Shown here: positions 8,884 through 15,276 of the stretch, one piece after another | Layout: each line of letters opens with the position of its first letter | Position numbering within the stretch: position 1 is the first letter of the stretch | Assembly: GCA_964564225.1 (NCBI GenBank) | Contig: CAZMAF010000020.1 | Coordinates: forward strand, 1 to 27,370 | Origin: RGIG1993 sp964564225 | Lineage (GTDB): Bacteria > Bacillota > Clostridia > Oscillospirales > CAG-272 | Length of the DNA stretch: 27,370 nucleotides | Direction: 5' to 3' | Program-made: the position numbers and the translations under genes | Notes under the pieces: model-generated | What the model saw: the letters and a program-made list of their open reading frames with translations, nothing else | The model's database searches: none | Told to the model about the DNA's origin: nothing

Positions 8884-8972
8884 AAACCTACGGTGATAAA
8901 CCGTTCGTAAGGTAAGGTTTGTCTGATCAAGGGTTTATGCATACAATAAAAACAGTGTCCGAACTATCGGAC
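8884..8972 (+). other. Possible leader hairpins between nrdR and the peptidase gene
   Basis: Two inverted repeats lie in this 107-base gap. AAACCT-ACGG (8884-8893) can pair with CCGT (8901-8904) and AGGTTT (8915-8920). GTCCGA (8957-8962) pairs perfectly with TCGGAC (8967-8972) around an ACTA loop, just upstream of the AGGAG site at 8979-8983. Neither is followed by a T tract, so these are not classical terminators. They could influence translation of the peptidase; a role is not shown. Confidence 0.3.
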
Positions 8973-8990
8973 GGAACAGGAGAAAAAATT

Positions 8991-10253
8991 ATGGCTATTT
9001 CGGGAAAAAGAATGATGTCGCTCTTGAAAAAGCTTGGATTTGAGCGTCTTTCGACCTATGAGGGCGAAAAAAAGGCAGCTGAAATTTTGTGTGAAGAAAT
9101 CCGCGCGATCGGTCTTGAGCCGATTGTCGAAACCTTTAATGCGCCTCGTTACACCGTAACGAATTGCTCGCTTGAGGTGACTGCTCCCTTTGTAAAGTCG
9201 GTTGAATGCACGGGTTACGGCTTTACGGGCAACGATGCCAAGGATGGTATTGAAGCTCAATTTCAGTATATTGAAGGTTTTGAACCCATCGACCTCGTAG
9301 GCGTTAAGGGCAAGATCGTTATGTTTACGTCGGGTATGTCCCATACGGGTTATGAAGCGCTTATTAAAGCCGGCGCCGTCGGTTTTATCGCAACGGCAGG
9401 TCATTTCCGCGATAAGCTTTCCGAAACTGATCTCGACGAAAGAATGCTCCGCTCGATCTATACCGATCACGGCAAAATTCCCGGTGTTTGCATCCGTGTA
9501 AAAGACGCCCTTTCGATTATTCCGAAGCATCCCACCCACGTGAAGCTCACGCTCGCGCAGGAAGAGGGAGAGGCAGAATCGCAGAACGTCGTTTGTGAGA
9601 TCAAGGGCAGCGAATATCCCGACGAGATCGTTGTCTACACCGCGCATTATGATACCGTTCGCTTTTCAAAGGGCTTTTTTGATAACTCCACAGGCTCTGC
9701 CATGGTGATGGAAATGATCCGTCACTACGCGGAAAATCCGCCCAAGAGAACGGTGCGCTTTGTCTTCTGCGGTTCGGAGGAAAGAGGTCTTCTCGGTTCT
9801 AAAGATTACGTTCAAAAGCATGCTGAGGAGTTGGAAAAGTTCCGTCTTTGCATCAATCTTGATATGGCAGGTCCTATTCTCGGACGCGAGATTGCCAACG
9901 TCACCGCAGAGGAATCGCTCTGTCACGCGCTTTCCTTTATGTATAAGGAAATCGGATATCCTATGGTCGTCCGTCAGGATATTTATTCTTCTGACTCGAT
10001 TCCCTTTGCCGATAAGGGTATTCCCGCGATTAATTTCTTCCGTTCTGCTGCTCCCGGCTCGTCGCAGTTCCATTGCCGGTATGACGTAATTGATATTCTG
10101 TCGGGCGAGAGTCTTGCCAAGACTACAAATTTTATCAAGTATTTTTCCGATCGTGTTGTCAATTCGACCTTCTTCCCGATTGATCGCAAGATGCCGGGCA
10201 ATATGGTGGAAAAAATTGACAAATATCTTCACAAAAAAAAGGAAGAAAAGTAA
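8991..10253 (+). CDS. M28-family zinc peptidase, cytoplasmic
   Basis: A 420-residue M28-family (aminopeptidase-type) di-zinc peptidase. The expected residues are present: H219 (AHYDT), D231 (DNSTGSA), the catalytic/metal pair E263-E264 (GSEERGLLGS), D291 (INLDMAG) and H361 (FHCRYD). Residues about 90-190 carry a PA-like insert (DLVGVKGKIVMF, EALIKAGAVGFI). There is no signal peptide, suggesting intracellular peptide turnover. The start at 8991 is preferred to an upstream ATG at 8919 because AGGAG stands eight bases before it and MAISGKRM fits an ordinary N-terminus. A strong terminator follows. Exact substrate preference cannot be read. Confidence 0.9.
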   Translation: MAISGKRMMSLLKKLGFERLSTYEGEKKAAEILCEEIRAIGLEPIVETFNAPRYTVTNCSLEVTAPFVKSVECTGYGFTGNDAKDGIEAQFQYIEGFEPIDLVGVKGKIVMFTSGMSHTGYEALIKAGAVGFIATAGHFRDKLSETDLDERMLRSIYTDHGKIPGVCIRVKDALSIIPKHPTHVKLTLAQEEGEAESQNVVCEIKGSEYPDEIVVYTAHYDTVRFSKGFFDNSTGSAMVMEMIRHYAENPPKRTVRFVFCGSEERGLLGSKDYVQKHAEELEKFRLCINLDMAGPILGREIANVTAEESLCHALSFMYKEIGYPMVVRQDIYSSDSIPFADKGIPAINFFRSAAPGSSQFHCRYDVIDILSGESLAKTTNFIKYFSDRVVNSTFFPIDRKMPGNMVEKIDKYLHKKKEEK

Positions 10254-10270
10254 TCCTTATAAAAACACAA

Positions 10271-10297
10271 AAACCGCTCGATTTTGAGCGGTTTTTT
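10271..10297. terminator. Bidirectional intrinsic terminator
   Basis: AAACCGCTC (10271-10279) pairs with GAGCGGTTT (10286-10294) around a six-base loop, followed by more T residues on the plus strand. Upstream A runs give a T-rich tail on the minus strand too. It separates the plus-strand peptidase gene from the convergent minus-strand MGS-like gene and can serve both. Confidence 0.9.
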
Positions 10298-10321
10298 GCC
10301 GGTTTTATATTGATTTTGTGA

Positions 10322-10340
10322 ACTCTCAAAATCTGAGAGT
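10322..10340. other. Inverted repeat downstream of the MGS-like gene
   Basis: ACTCTCA (10322-10328) pairs with TGAGAGT (10334-10340) around a five-base loop. There is no T tract on either strand, so it is at most an auxiliary 3' structure between the MGS-like stop and the bidirectional terminator. Confidence 0.35.
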
Positions 10341-10360
10341 CGTGTGTTGCGCCGTTTTCG

Positions 10361-10774
10361 TCAGATTTTGCTGTTTTTAGGGTTGACGTACATACGCCAA
10401 TCGAGGTCGCCTGCATCAAGTGCGCGGACGATGACCTCTGCGGTTGCGATATTGGTGGCAACGGGAATGTTGTAAAGATCGCAGTTACGCATAATTTCGG
10501 TATAGCTTTCCTCGTGATAACCCGACGGTGTGGTGTCGCGGAAAAAGAGCAGCACGTCGATCTCGTTATAGGCAACACGGGAGGCGATCTGTTCAGCACC
10601 GCCGTGTGCTCCGGGCATCATTTTTTCAATCGAAAGACCCGTAGCATCTGTAATGTATTTTGCGGTGGTTGCCGTGGCGCAGATCGTGTGCTTGCAAAGT
10701 GTGCCGCAGTATGCGATACAAAATTCCGCCATCAGTTCCTTTTTGGTGTCATCTGCAATGATTGCGATTTCCAT
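10361..10774 (-). CDS. mgsA: Methylglyoxal synthase-like protein with substituted active site
   Basis: Over the whole 137 residues it has the methylglyoxal synthase fold pattern: MEIAIIADDTKKELM, then ATTAKYITDATGL, GGAEQIASRVAYNEIDVLLFF and NIPVATNIATAEVIV. Methylglyoxal synthase converts dihydroxyacetone phosphate to methylglyoxal and phosphate. Compared with the E. coli enzyme, the catalytic Asp71 position (GGDQQ) is Ala (GGAEQ), His19 (AHD) is Asp (ADD) and Asp101 (HDPD) is Ser (HEES); His98 is kept. I checked these codons on the minus strand. It may therefore be an inactive or altered relative. It is monocistronic, driven by a consensus promoter at 10851-10880, with only a weak ribosome binding site. 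Confidence 0.85.
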   Translation of the reverse strand: MEIAIIADDTKKELMAEFCIAYCGTLCKHTICATATTAKYITDATGLSIEKMMPGAHGGAEQIASRVAYNEIDVLLFFRDTTPSGYHEESYTEIMRNCDLYNIPVATNIATAEVIVRALDAGDLDWRMYVNPKNSKI

Positions 10775-10850
10775 AGAAAAACCCGATCTTTCACTATGAG
10801 CAAAAGGTCCTTTCTTATTTATTTTTTCAGAGTATACTTAGATATTACAC

Positions 10851-10880
10851 ATTATAACATAAGCTTCTGCTTTTTGTCAA
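10851..10880 (-). promoter_or_regulatory. Consensus sigma-A promoter for the MGS-like gene
   Basis: Minus strand -35 TTGACA (10875-10880) and -10 TATAAT (10851-10856), 18 bases apart, with a TGT extension before the -10. Both hexamers match consensus perfectly. Transcription would start near 10844 and give a leader of about 70 bases before the ATG at 10774. Confidence 0.88.
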
Positions 10881-10991
10881 CGGATTTCCAAAATTTCCGC
10901 GCATTTTTATCTTTTTCGTAAAATATCAAAATTTATTGAAGAAAATGTGAAAAAATCAAGCAAAGTTTATGTAAACACTTGCTGATATTGG

Positions 10992-11019
10992 TTGACTTTC
11001 ACTGAGATTATGTTATAAT
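10992..11019 (+). promoter_or_regulatory. Strong sigma-A promoter with no gene at its expected start
   Basis: -35 TTGACT (10992-10997) and -10 TATAAT (11014-11019), 16 bases apart, with an extended TGT before the -10. GTTTATGTAAAC (10965-10976), an imperfect palindrome, lies just upstream. A start near 11026 would put the AAAGG site (11047-11051) and a start codon at about 11059 in perfect order, but the sequence there becomes a T run and no open frame begins. It now reads into the proBAC leader. Confidence 0.85.
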
Positions 11020-11042
11020 ATACGATAGAGTACGGACTTACA

Positions 11043-11058
11043 GAGTAAAGGATAAAAG
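11043..11058 (+). promoter_or_regulatory. Orphan ribosome binding site
   Basis: GAGTAAAGGATAAAAG resembles the recA site (AGAAAGGATAAAACA before its ATG), but no start codon follows. Joined to the ATG at 14598 it would give AAAGG with seven-base spacing. This is the proposed left junction of the proBAC insertion. Confidence 0.55.
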
Positions 11059-11248
11059 TTTTTTTCGGAGCTTTTTCCTTAAAAAAAGCGACCCTTGGCG
11101 CCGCAGTGCCCCCGCGCCCGCAGGCGCACTCACCAACAAATCAAATTTTCCCAAAACAACCATTTTGGTACGACAATCTTTTTATCAAATATTCTTCCGT
11201 TTTCATTCGCGAAGAACAAATTATTGTATTGCATATTATATACCCATG

Positions 11249-11265
11249 GGATAAAATTTTTATCC
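11249..11265. promoter_or_regulatory. 17-bp perfect palindrome, possible operator
   Basis: GGATAAAATTTTTATCC has perfect 8-bp arms around a single central base. It overlaps the end of another palindrome, CCCATGGG (11243-11250). It lies about 215 bases before proB and 30 bases before a possible upstream ORF. A repressor site is the natural guess, but the binding protein is unknown. Confidence 0.4.
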
Positions 11266-11281
11266 ACAAAACAGGAATAAA

Positions 11282-11482
11282 ATGTGTCTTTTGTTTGAAC
11301 AGGATTTTTCCTTATCCTGCGGGAACATTTTTTTGGATTTCTTGGCGCGACAATATAAGAAAATCGCTCAACGACAATATAAGAAAATCGCTCAAATCCC
11401 TTGCCAAAATGTACTTAATTGTGATATTATTTTGTTTAAGTATATTTTTTCGTTGGCAGAGCCGATTATGGAGGCAGTATGA
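11282..11482 (+). CDS. Possible 66-residue upstream ORF overlapping the proB start
   Basis: ATG 11282 follows CAGGAATAAA, a plausible ribosome binding site, and the frame ends with a TGA overlapping the proB ATG (ATGA), as in translational coupling. The 24-bp tandem duplication keeps the frame and yields RQYKKIAQ twice. The product is hydrophobic at both ends with no recognised domain and only two prolines, so it is not a classical proline attenuator peptide. A promoter lies inside it. It may be a chance frame. Confidence 0.25.
   Translation: MCLLFEQDFSLSCGNIFLDFLARQYKKIAQRQYKKIAQIPCQNVLNCDIILFKYIFSLAEPIMEAV
11348..11395 (+). repeat. Perfect 24-bp tandem direct repeat upstream of proB
   Basis: Copies at 11348-11371 and 11372-11395 are identical, each beginning CGACAATATAAG and ending ATCGCTCAA. 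They directly precede the proB -35 element. They could be a doubled activator or repressor site, or a recent replication-slippage duplication. Confidence 0.95.
11401..11430 (+). promoter_or_regulatory. Probable proB promoter
   Basis: -35 TTGCCA (11401-11406) and -10 TATTAT (11425-11430) are 18 bases apart, with an extended TGA before the -10. The predicted start lies about 40 bases before the proB ATG. The 24-bp duplication ends five bases upstream, where a regulator could act. Confidence 0.6.
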
Positions 11483-12249
11483 AAATCGTAATCAAAGTAG
11501 GTACCTCTACCCTTGCGCACGCAACGGGCAGACTCAACATAAGACGCATTGAGCTTTTGTGCAAGATCCTCAGCGATCTGCGCAACGCGGGGCATGAGAT
11601 CATTCTCGTTTCCTCGGGCGCCATCGGCATGGGCGTGGGCAAGCTCAATCTGGACAAGCGCCCTTCGGACACGGCGGGCAAGCAGGCGGCGGCGGCCGTG
11701 GGGCAGTGTGAGCTGATGTATACCTACGACAAGCTGTTTTCCGAATACAGCCACACGGTGGCTCAGATCCTGCTGACGGCAGACGACCTGCGGGATCAAA
11801 AGCGGCACACCAATTTTGAAAACACCATGAAGCGGCTGCTGGAAATGCGCGTGCTTCCGATTATCAACGAAAACGACACCGTTGCCACCGAGGAGATCGG
11901 TATTGGTGACAACGACACGCTGGCGGCCTTTGTGGCGGTTAGTGTGGGGGCGGATCTTTTGGTGCTGTTGTCGGATATTGACGGTCTGTTTACGGCGGAC
12001 CCCCGCAAGGATGCCGATGCGCGGGTGATCGAGCGGGTGGACTGCATTGACGAGCACATTCTGTCCCTTGGCGGTGACAAGGGTTCGTCGCTGGGTACGG
12101 GCGGTATGGCGACAAAGCTTCACGCGGCGCAGATCGCCACCGAGAGCGGATGCGATATGATCATCACCAACGGCGCGGCTCCCGATTGCCTCTACCGCAT
12201 TGCGGAGGGCGATTCGGTTGGTACACGGTTTTACGCAAAGAAAGGGTAA
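11479..12249 (+). CDS. proB: Glutamate 5-kinase
   Basis: First enzyme of proline synthesis: phosphorylates glutamate to gamma-glutamyl phosphate and is usually feedback-inhibited by proline. The 256-residue amino-acid-kinase domain is complete: KVGTST at the start, VSSGAIGMG at 44-52, INENDTV, GDNDTLAAFV and GTGGMATKL. The C-terminal PUA domain of the E. coli enzyme is absent, which is common in shorter ProB forms. The ribosome binding site is GGAGG five bases before the ATG. CTG makes up 14 of 28 leucine codons against 3 of 33 in recA, so its codon use differs sharply from the window's resident genes. proA follows after ten bases. Confidence 0.96.
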   Translation: MKIVIKVGTSTLAHATGRLNIRRIELLCKILSDLRNAGHEIILVSSGAIGMGVGKLNLDKRPSDTAGKQAAAAVGQCELMYTYDKLFSEYSHTVAQILLTADDLRDQKRHTNFENTMKRLLEMRVLPIINENDTVATEEIGIGDNDTLAAFVAVSVGADLLVLLSDIDGLFTADPRKDADARVIERVDCIDEHILSLGGDKGSSLGTGGMATKLHAAQIATESGCDMIITNGAAPDCLYRIAEGDSVGTRFYAKKG

Positions 12250-12259
12250 GGGGGTTGAT

Positions 12260-13522
12260 ATGAGAACAACACAGAGTATTCTTGAGGCGGCAAAGGCTGC
12301 TGCCCCCGCCATGGCGAGAGTGGATGCGGCGACGCTGGATCGTGCGCTGCTCATGATCGCCGATATTTTGGAGGAGGATGCTTCGGTGGCGGATATTCTG
12401 GCAGCCAACGAGAGAGATTTGGCGGCGGCTGAGGGCATTTCGCCTGTTATGATGGACCGTTTGCGTCTTGACCGCGGTCGCATTCACGGTATGGCCGAGG
12501 GTATTCGCGGCGTGGCGGCGCTTTCCTCCCCTCTGGGCAAGACCATCGACAAGTGGGAGCGTCCCAATGGGCTTGTTATTGAAAAGCTGTCGGTCAGCAT
12601 CGGCGTGGTGGCGATCATTTATGAAAGCCGACCCAACGTTACCTCCGACGCGGCGGCGCTGGCGCTCAAGAGCGGCAACGTGTGCATTCTTCGCGGCGGC
12701 AAGGAGGCGGCGGCAAGCTCGGCGGCCATTGTGGCGGCCATTCGGCGCGGACTTGCGGCGGCGGGGCTTCCCGAGGATGCGGTGCTTCGCATTGAGGACA
12801 CCACCCGAGCGGGTGCCACCGAACTGATGAAGGCCAACGGCTATGTGGACCTGCTGATCCCTCGCGGCGGTGCGGGGCTGATCCGCGCTTGTGTGGAAAA
12901 CGCTACGGTTCCTTGCATTGAGACGGGAACGGGTATTTGTCATATTTATGTGGACAAGGATGCCGATCTTGATCGCGCCCTTGCCATTGTGGAGAACGCC
13001 AAGACCAGCCGTCCCTCGGTTTGCAATGCGGAGGAGGTTCTTTTGGTTCATGCGAGTGTGGCGGACAGCTTTTTGCCCCGTCTGAAGGTGCTTCTTTGGG
13101 ATGACCGTGCGGCGGTGGGCAAGACACCCGTTGAGTTTCGCACCGACGCCCGTGCTTGCGCGATCATTGGCGGCACGGCGGCATCTGAGGCGGATTTCGA
13201 CACCGAATTTTTGGATTACGTTTTGGCCGTTGCGGTGGTTGACAGTGCAAAGGAGGCTGTGGAGCACATCCGCCGCCATTCCACCCACCATAGCGACGCC
13301 ATCGTTACAGAGAACGCTGACACCGCCGCATTATTTACCCGCGAGGTCGACAGCGCCGCGGTCTATGTCAACGCCTCTACCCGCTTTACCGACGGCGGAG
13401 AGTTTGGCTTTGGTTGCGAGATGGGTATTTCGACCCAAAAGCTCCACGCAAGAGGCCCCATGGGGCTTCCCGAGCTTACCACCTACAAATACATCGTCCG
13501 CGGAAACGGACACGTTCGATAA
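12260..13522 (+). CDS. proA: Glutamate-5-semialdehyde dehydrogenase (gamma-glutamyl phosphate reductase)
   Basis: Second enzyme of proline synthesis, an NADPH-dependent reductase of the aldehyde dehydrogenase superfamily that makes glutamate-5-semialdehyde. The 420-residue length is standard. The active-site cysteine is C255 in SRPSVCNAEEV. Other family blocks are GVVAIIYESRPNVTSDAA, ALKSGNVCILRGGKEA, IPRGGAGLI and the C-terminal ASTRFTDGGEFGFGCEMGIS. The start at 12260 is chosen because AAGGGGG precedes it and the upstream in-frame ATG lies inside proB. Alanine- and GCG/GGC-rich codon use is the same as in proB and proC and unlike the flanks. Confidence 0.97.
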   Translation: MRTTQSILEAAKAAAPAMARVDAATLDRALLMIADILEEDASVADILAANERDLAAAEGISPVMMDRLRLDRGRIHGMAEGIRGVAALSSPLGKTIDKWERPNGLVIEKLSVSIGVVAIIYESRPNVTSDAAALALKSGNVCILRGGKEAAASSAAIVAAIRRGLAAAGLPEDAVLRIEDTTRAGATELMKANGYVDLLIPRGGAGLIRACVENATVPCIETGTGICHIYVDKDADLDRALAIVENAKTSRPSVCNAEEVLLVHASVADSFLPRLKVLLWDDRAAVGKTPVEFRTDARACAIIGGTAASEADFDTEFLDYVLAVAVVDSAKEAVEHIRRHSTHHSDAIVTENADTAALFTREVDSAAVYVNASTRFTDGGEFGFGCEMGISTQKLHARGPMGLPELTTYKYIVRGNGHVR

Positions 13523-13532
13523 GGAGCAACCC

Positions 13533-14324
13533 ATGAGCAAAATCGGATTTATCGGCGCAGGAAATATGGGCGGTGCGCTGGCCCGCGCCGCGGCACAGTC
13601 GGCGCACGAAATATATCTTTCGGACAAGGATGCGGCAAAGGTCAAGGCTCTTGCCGCCGACATTGGTGCAACGGCGGCAGAGACGGATGTTATCGTTGAC
13701 ACCTGCGACCTGATCTTTATCGGCGTCAAGCCTCGGTTTGCCTCGGCGTTGGCTGACGAGGTGCGGGAAAAACTTGCCGCAAGAACCACGCCCTTCTGCC
13801 TTGTCAGCTTTATGGCGGGCGTTACCCTGGCAAAGGTGGGCGAGCTGTTTGGACAGTATCCTACCGTCCGTATGATGCCCAACACGGCGGTGGCTGTGGG
13901 CAAGGGCATGATCACCTGGTGCGCCAATGACATGGCCACCGACAACCACAAGGCTCTGTTTGTGGAGTCCCTTGCTCATGCGGGGGCTTTGGATCAGCTG
14001 GCTGAGTATCTGATCGACGCCGCAACGGCTGTTGTGGGATGCGGTCCCGCGTATGTCTATCTTTTCCTTGAGGCGCTTGCCGACGGCGGCGTCAAGTGTG
14101 GGCTCCCCCGCGACAAGGCGTTACTTTATGCCGAACAGATGGTGCGCGGTGCGGCGGCACTGGCCATTGAGAGCGGCAAGCATCCGGGCGAGCTCAAGGA
14201 TGCGGTCTGCAGCCCCGGTGGCTCGACCATTGCGGGTGTGGCTGCTCTTGAGAAGGGCGGTTTCCGCGGCGTGACCATGGATGCGGTGGAGGTTGCTTGC
14301 CGCCGCACACGAGAGCTTGGTTGA
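13533..14324 (+). CDS. proC: Pyrroline-5-carboxylate reductase
   Basis: Last enzyme of proline synthesis, reducing 1-pyrroline-5-carboxylate with NAD(P)H. The 263-residue protein begins with the Rossmann motif MSKIGFIGAGNMGGAL, has the GVKPRFA segment and the conserved VRMMPNTAVAVGKGM. The C-terminal dimer and active-site region is CGPAYVYLFLEALADGGVKCGLPR and SPGGSTIAGVAALEKGGFRG. The ribosome binding site AAGGAG stands at the proA stop, six bases before the ATG. Together with proB and proA it completes the route from glutamate. The codon bias of the cassette continues through this gene. Confidence 0.97.
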   Translation: MSKIGFIGAGNMGGALARAAAQSAHEIYLSDKDAAKVKALAADIGATAAETDVIVDTCDLIFIGVKPRFASALADEVREKLAARTTPFCLVSFMAGVTLAKVGELFGQYPTVRMMPNTAVAVGKGMITWCANDMATDNHKALFVESLAHAGALDQLAEYLIDAATAVVGCGPAYVYLFLEALADGGVKCGLPRDKALLYAEQMVRGAAALAIESGKHPGELKDAVCSPGGSTIAGVAALEKGGFRGVTMDAVEVACRRTRELG

Positions 14325-14351
14325 CAACTAAAACAGCAAGGAGGACTGAAT

Positions 14352-14597
14352 ATGGATCCTATTCAAAGCATCCGCACGCGCATGACCGATGAGGATGTGC
14401 GCCTGCTTTCGGATATCTACGCCCCCACGGAGGCTGCCACGCCCGATGGGGACGCCCGGAGCAATCTTACGCTCCTTCGCGACGGACGTATCCGTTTTTA
14501 CGGACACTACGGCAAAAAACACGTATATGACACCGCCAGCGACCGCACTCACGGCGCTCTGCTGGTTTCCTCTTTTGAGAAGAACGGACGGTCGGAT
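14352..14597 (+). pseudogene. 5' fragment of an unknown gene after proC, fused in frame to the next lipoprotein
   Basis: A strong ribosome binding site, AAGGAGG (14338-14344), precedes ATG 14352. The frame gives 82 soluble residues beginning MDPIQSIRTRMTDEDVRLL, with no stop before it runs straight into the signal peptide of the lipoprotein at 14598. A secretion signal in the middle of a protein makes a genuine fusion unlikely. Its base composition resembles the proBAC genes. I do not recognise the family. The likeliest reading is a fourth cassette gene whose 3' part was lost at the right junction of the insertion. Confidence 0.65.
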
Positions 14598-15275
14598 ATG
14601 AATAAATTTTTTAGCATTCTTTTGGTTTTTGTTCTGCTTTTTGCGTTTGTTTCCTGCGGTCAGGATGCAACCGATGTGCCGCTTGGTATGAAGCTCGCAT
14701 CAAATCCTGAGATCGTTAACTATACCCTTTACGTTCCTGAAGATTGGATGGTTTCATCTTCGACGGGTATGACGATGGTGCAGGCTTCTTATACCGACCC
14801 TACCAATCTTATCGTAACGCATCATTCGCATCAGAGCTTAAATGAATATGCCGATGCGAAAAATATGCTCATCGCCTACCTTTACGGTGAGGATGAGGTC
14901 AAGCTGTCGGACTCTGAGGGTGAGAAGACTTACCGTGAATACGACGAGAGCCTGCTCCAAAAGGACGGCGGTTATCTTAATCGTGTGTATGAGATGTTTG
15001 ACACCGAAAAGGATGCGGACGGTAATGAAAAGAGTACGTTTACCATGATCGAAGAGCCGAGTTTTATGACACTTAACAAGGGTGATAAGGCGGTCGTGGC
15101 GATCAGCTTTATGTATACGGCGACGCTCGACGGCGCGCAGCTCCAGCAGAAGATGATTTTGTCTTATGAAGACGCGTATTATTACAATTTTACATTTACA
15201 ACCGCTCCCGGTCTTTACGATACGCATTTGACAACTTTCAACTCGATTCTTGAAAATTTCTCGTTTGACGATTGA
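14598..15275 (+). CDS. Lipoprotein of unknown function
   Basis: A 225-residue predicted lipoprotein starting MNKFFSILLVFVLLFAFVSC, with lipidation predicted at C20 and mature sequence GQDATDVPLG. The mature part reads like a soluble beta-rich extracytoplasmic domain (YTLYVPEDWMVSSSTGMTMVQ). Other regions, such as IVTHHSHQSLNEYADAKN and the C-terminal TTAPGLYDTHLTTFNSI, show no motif I can name. Its codon use returns to the host type (few CTG). No good ribosome binding site precedes this ATG; the preceding bases are GGACGGTCGGAT from the upstream fragment. The proposed original leader is at 10992-11058. The cysteine desulfurase gene starts one base after its stop, so the two are coupled. Confidence 0.85.
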   Translation: MNKFFSILLVFVLLFAFVSCGQDATDVPLGMKLASNPEIVNYTLYVPEDWMVSSSTGMTMVQASYTDPTNLIVTHHSHQSLNEYADAKNMLIAYLYGEDEVKLSDSEGEKTYREYDESLLQKDGGYLNRVYEMFDTEKDADGNEKSTFTMIEEPSFMTLNKGDKAVVAISFMYTATLDGAQLQQKMILSYEDAYYYNFTFTTAPGLYDTHLTTFNSILENFSFDD

Positions 15276-15276
15276 T

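Larger units (their letters stand above)
11059..11478 (+). other. proB upstream region with repeats and hairpins
   Basis: A 420-base stretch without a secure gene. It begins with a T run and GGAGCTTTTTCC / AAAAAAAGC, loosely like the intergenic repeats elsewhere in the window. A GC-rich patch follows (11091-11135), where GCGCC and GGCGC, and outer AGT and ACT, can pair. The remainder is AT-rich with a 17-bp palindrome (11249-11265), a 24-bp tandem duplication (11348-11395) and a promoter (11401-11430). No T-box specifier hairpin or antiterminator signature was found. Confidence 0.6.

Noticed and set aside
10514..10921. Plus-strand open frame opposite the MGS-like gene
   Set aside because: It lies antisense to a recognisable coding sequence and runs through its promoter; the composition is not protein-like.
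11260..11268. Perfect DnaA box TTATCCACA
   Set aside because: A single isolated 9-mer, part of a palindrome, with no cluster of boxes, no dnaA/dnaN and no AT-rich unwinding array; chance is adequate.
10992..11478. T-box or other proline riboswitch before proB
   Set aside because: A long leader suggested it, but no AGGGTGGNACCGCG-type antiterminator, no Pro specifier hairpin and no leader terminator could be seen.
11106..11552. 148-codon plus-strand frame overlapping the proB start
   Set aside because: It overlaps proB out of frame, has no good RBS and reads through GC-rich hairpin DNA.
12164..13291. Long minus-strand open frame (375 codons) opposite proA
   Set aside because: It is a shadow of GC-rich proA codons; the translation is Arg/His/Gln-rich with no domain, no RBS, and the sense strand encodes an unambiguous ProA.
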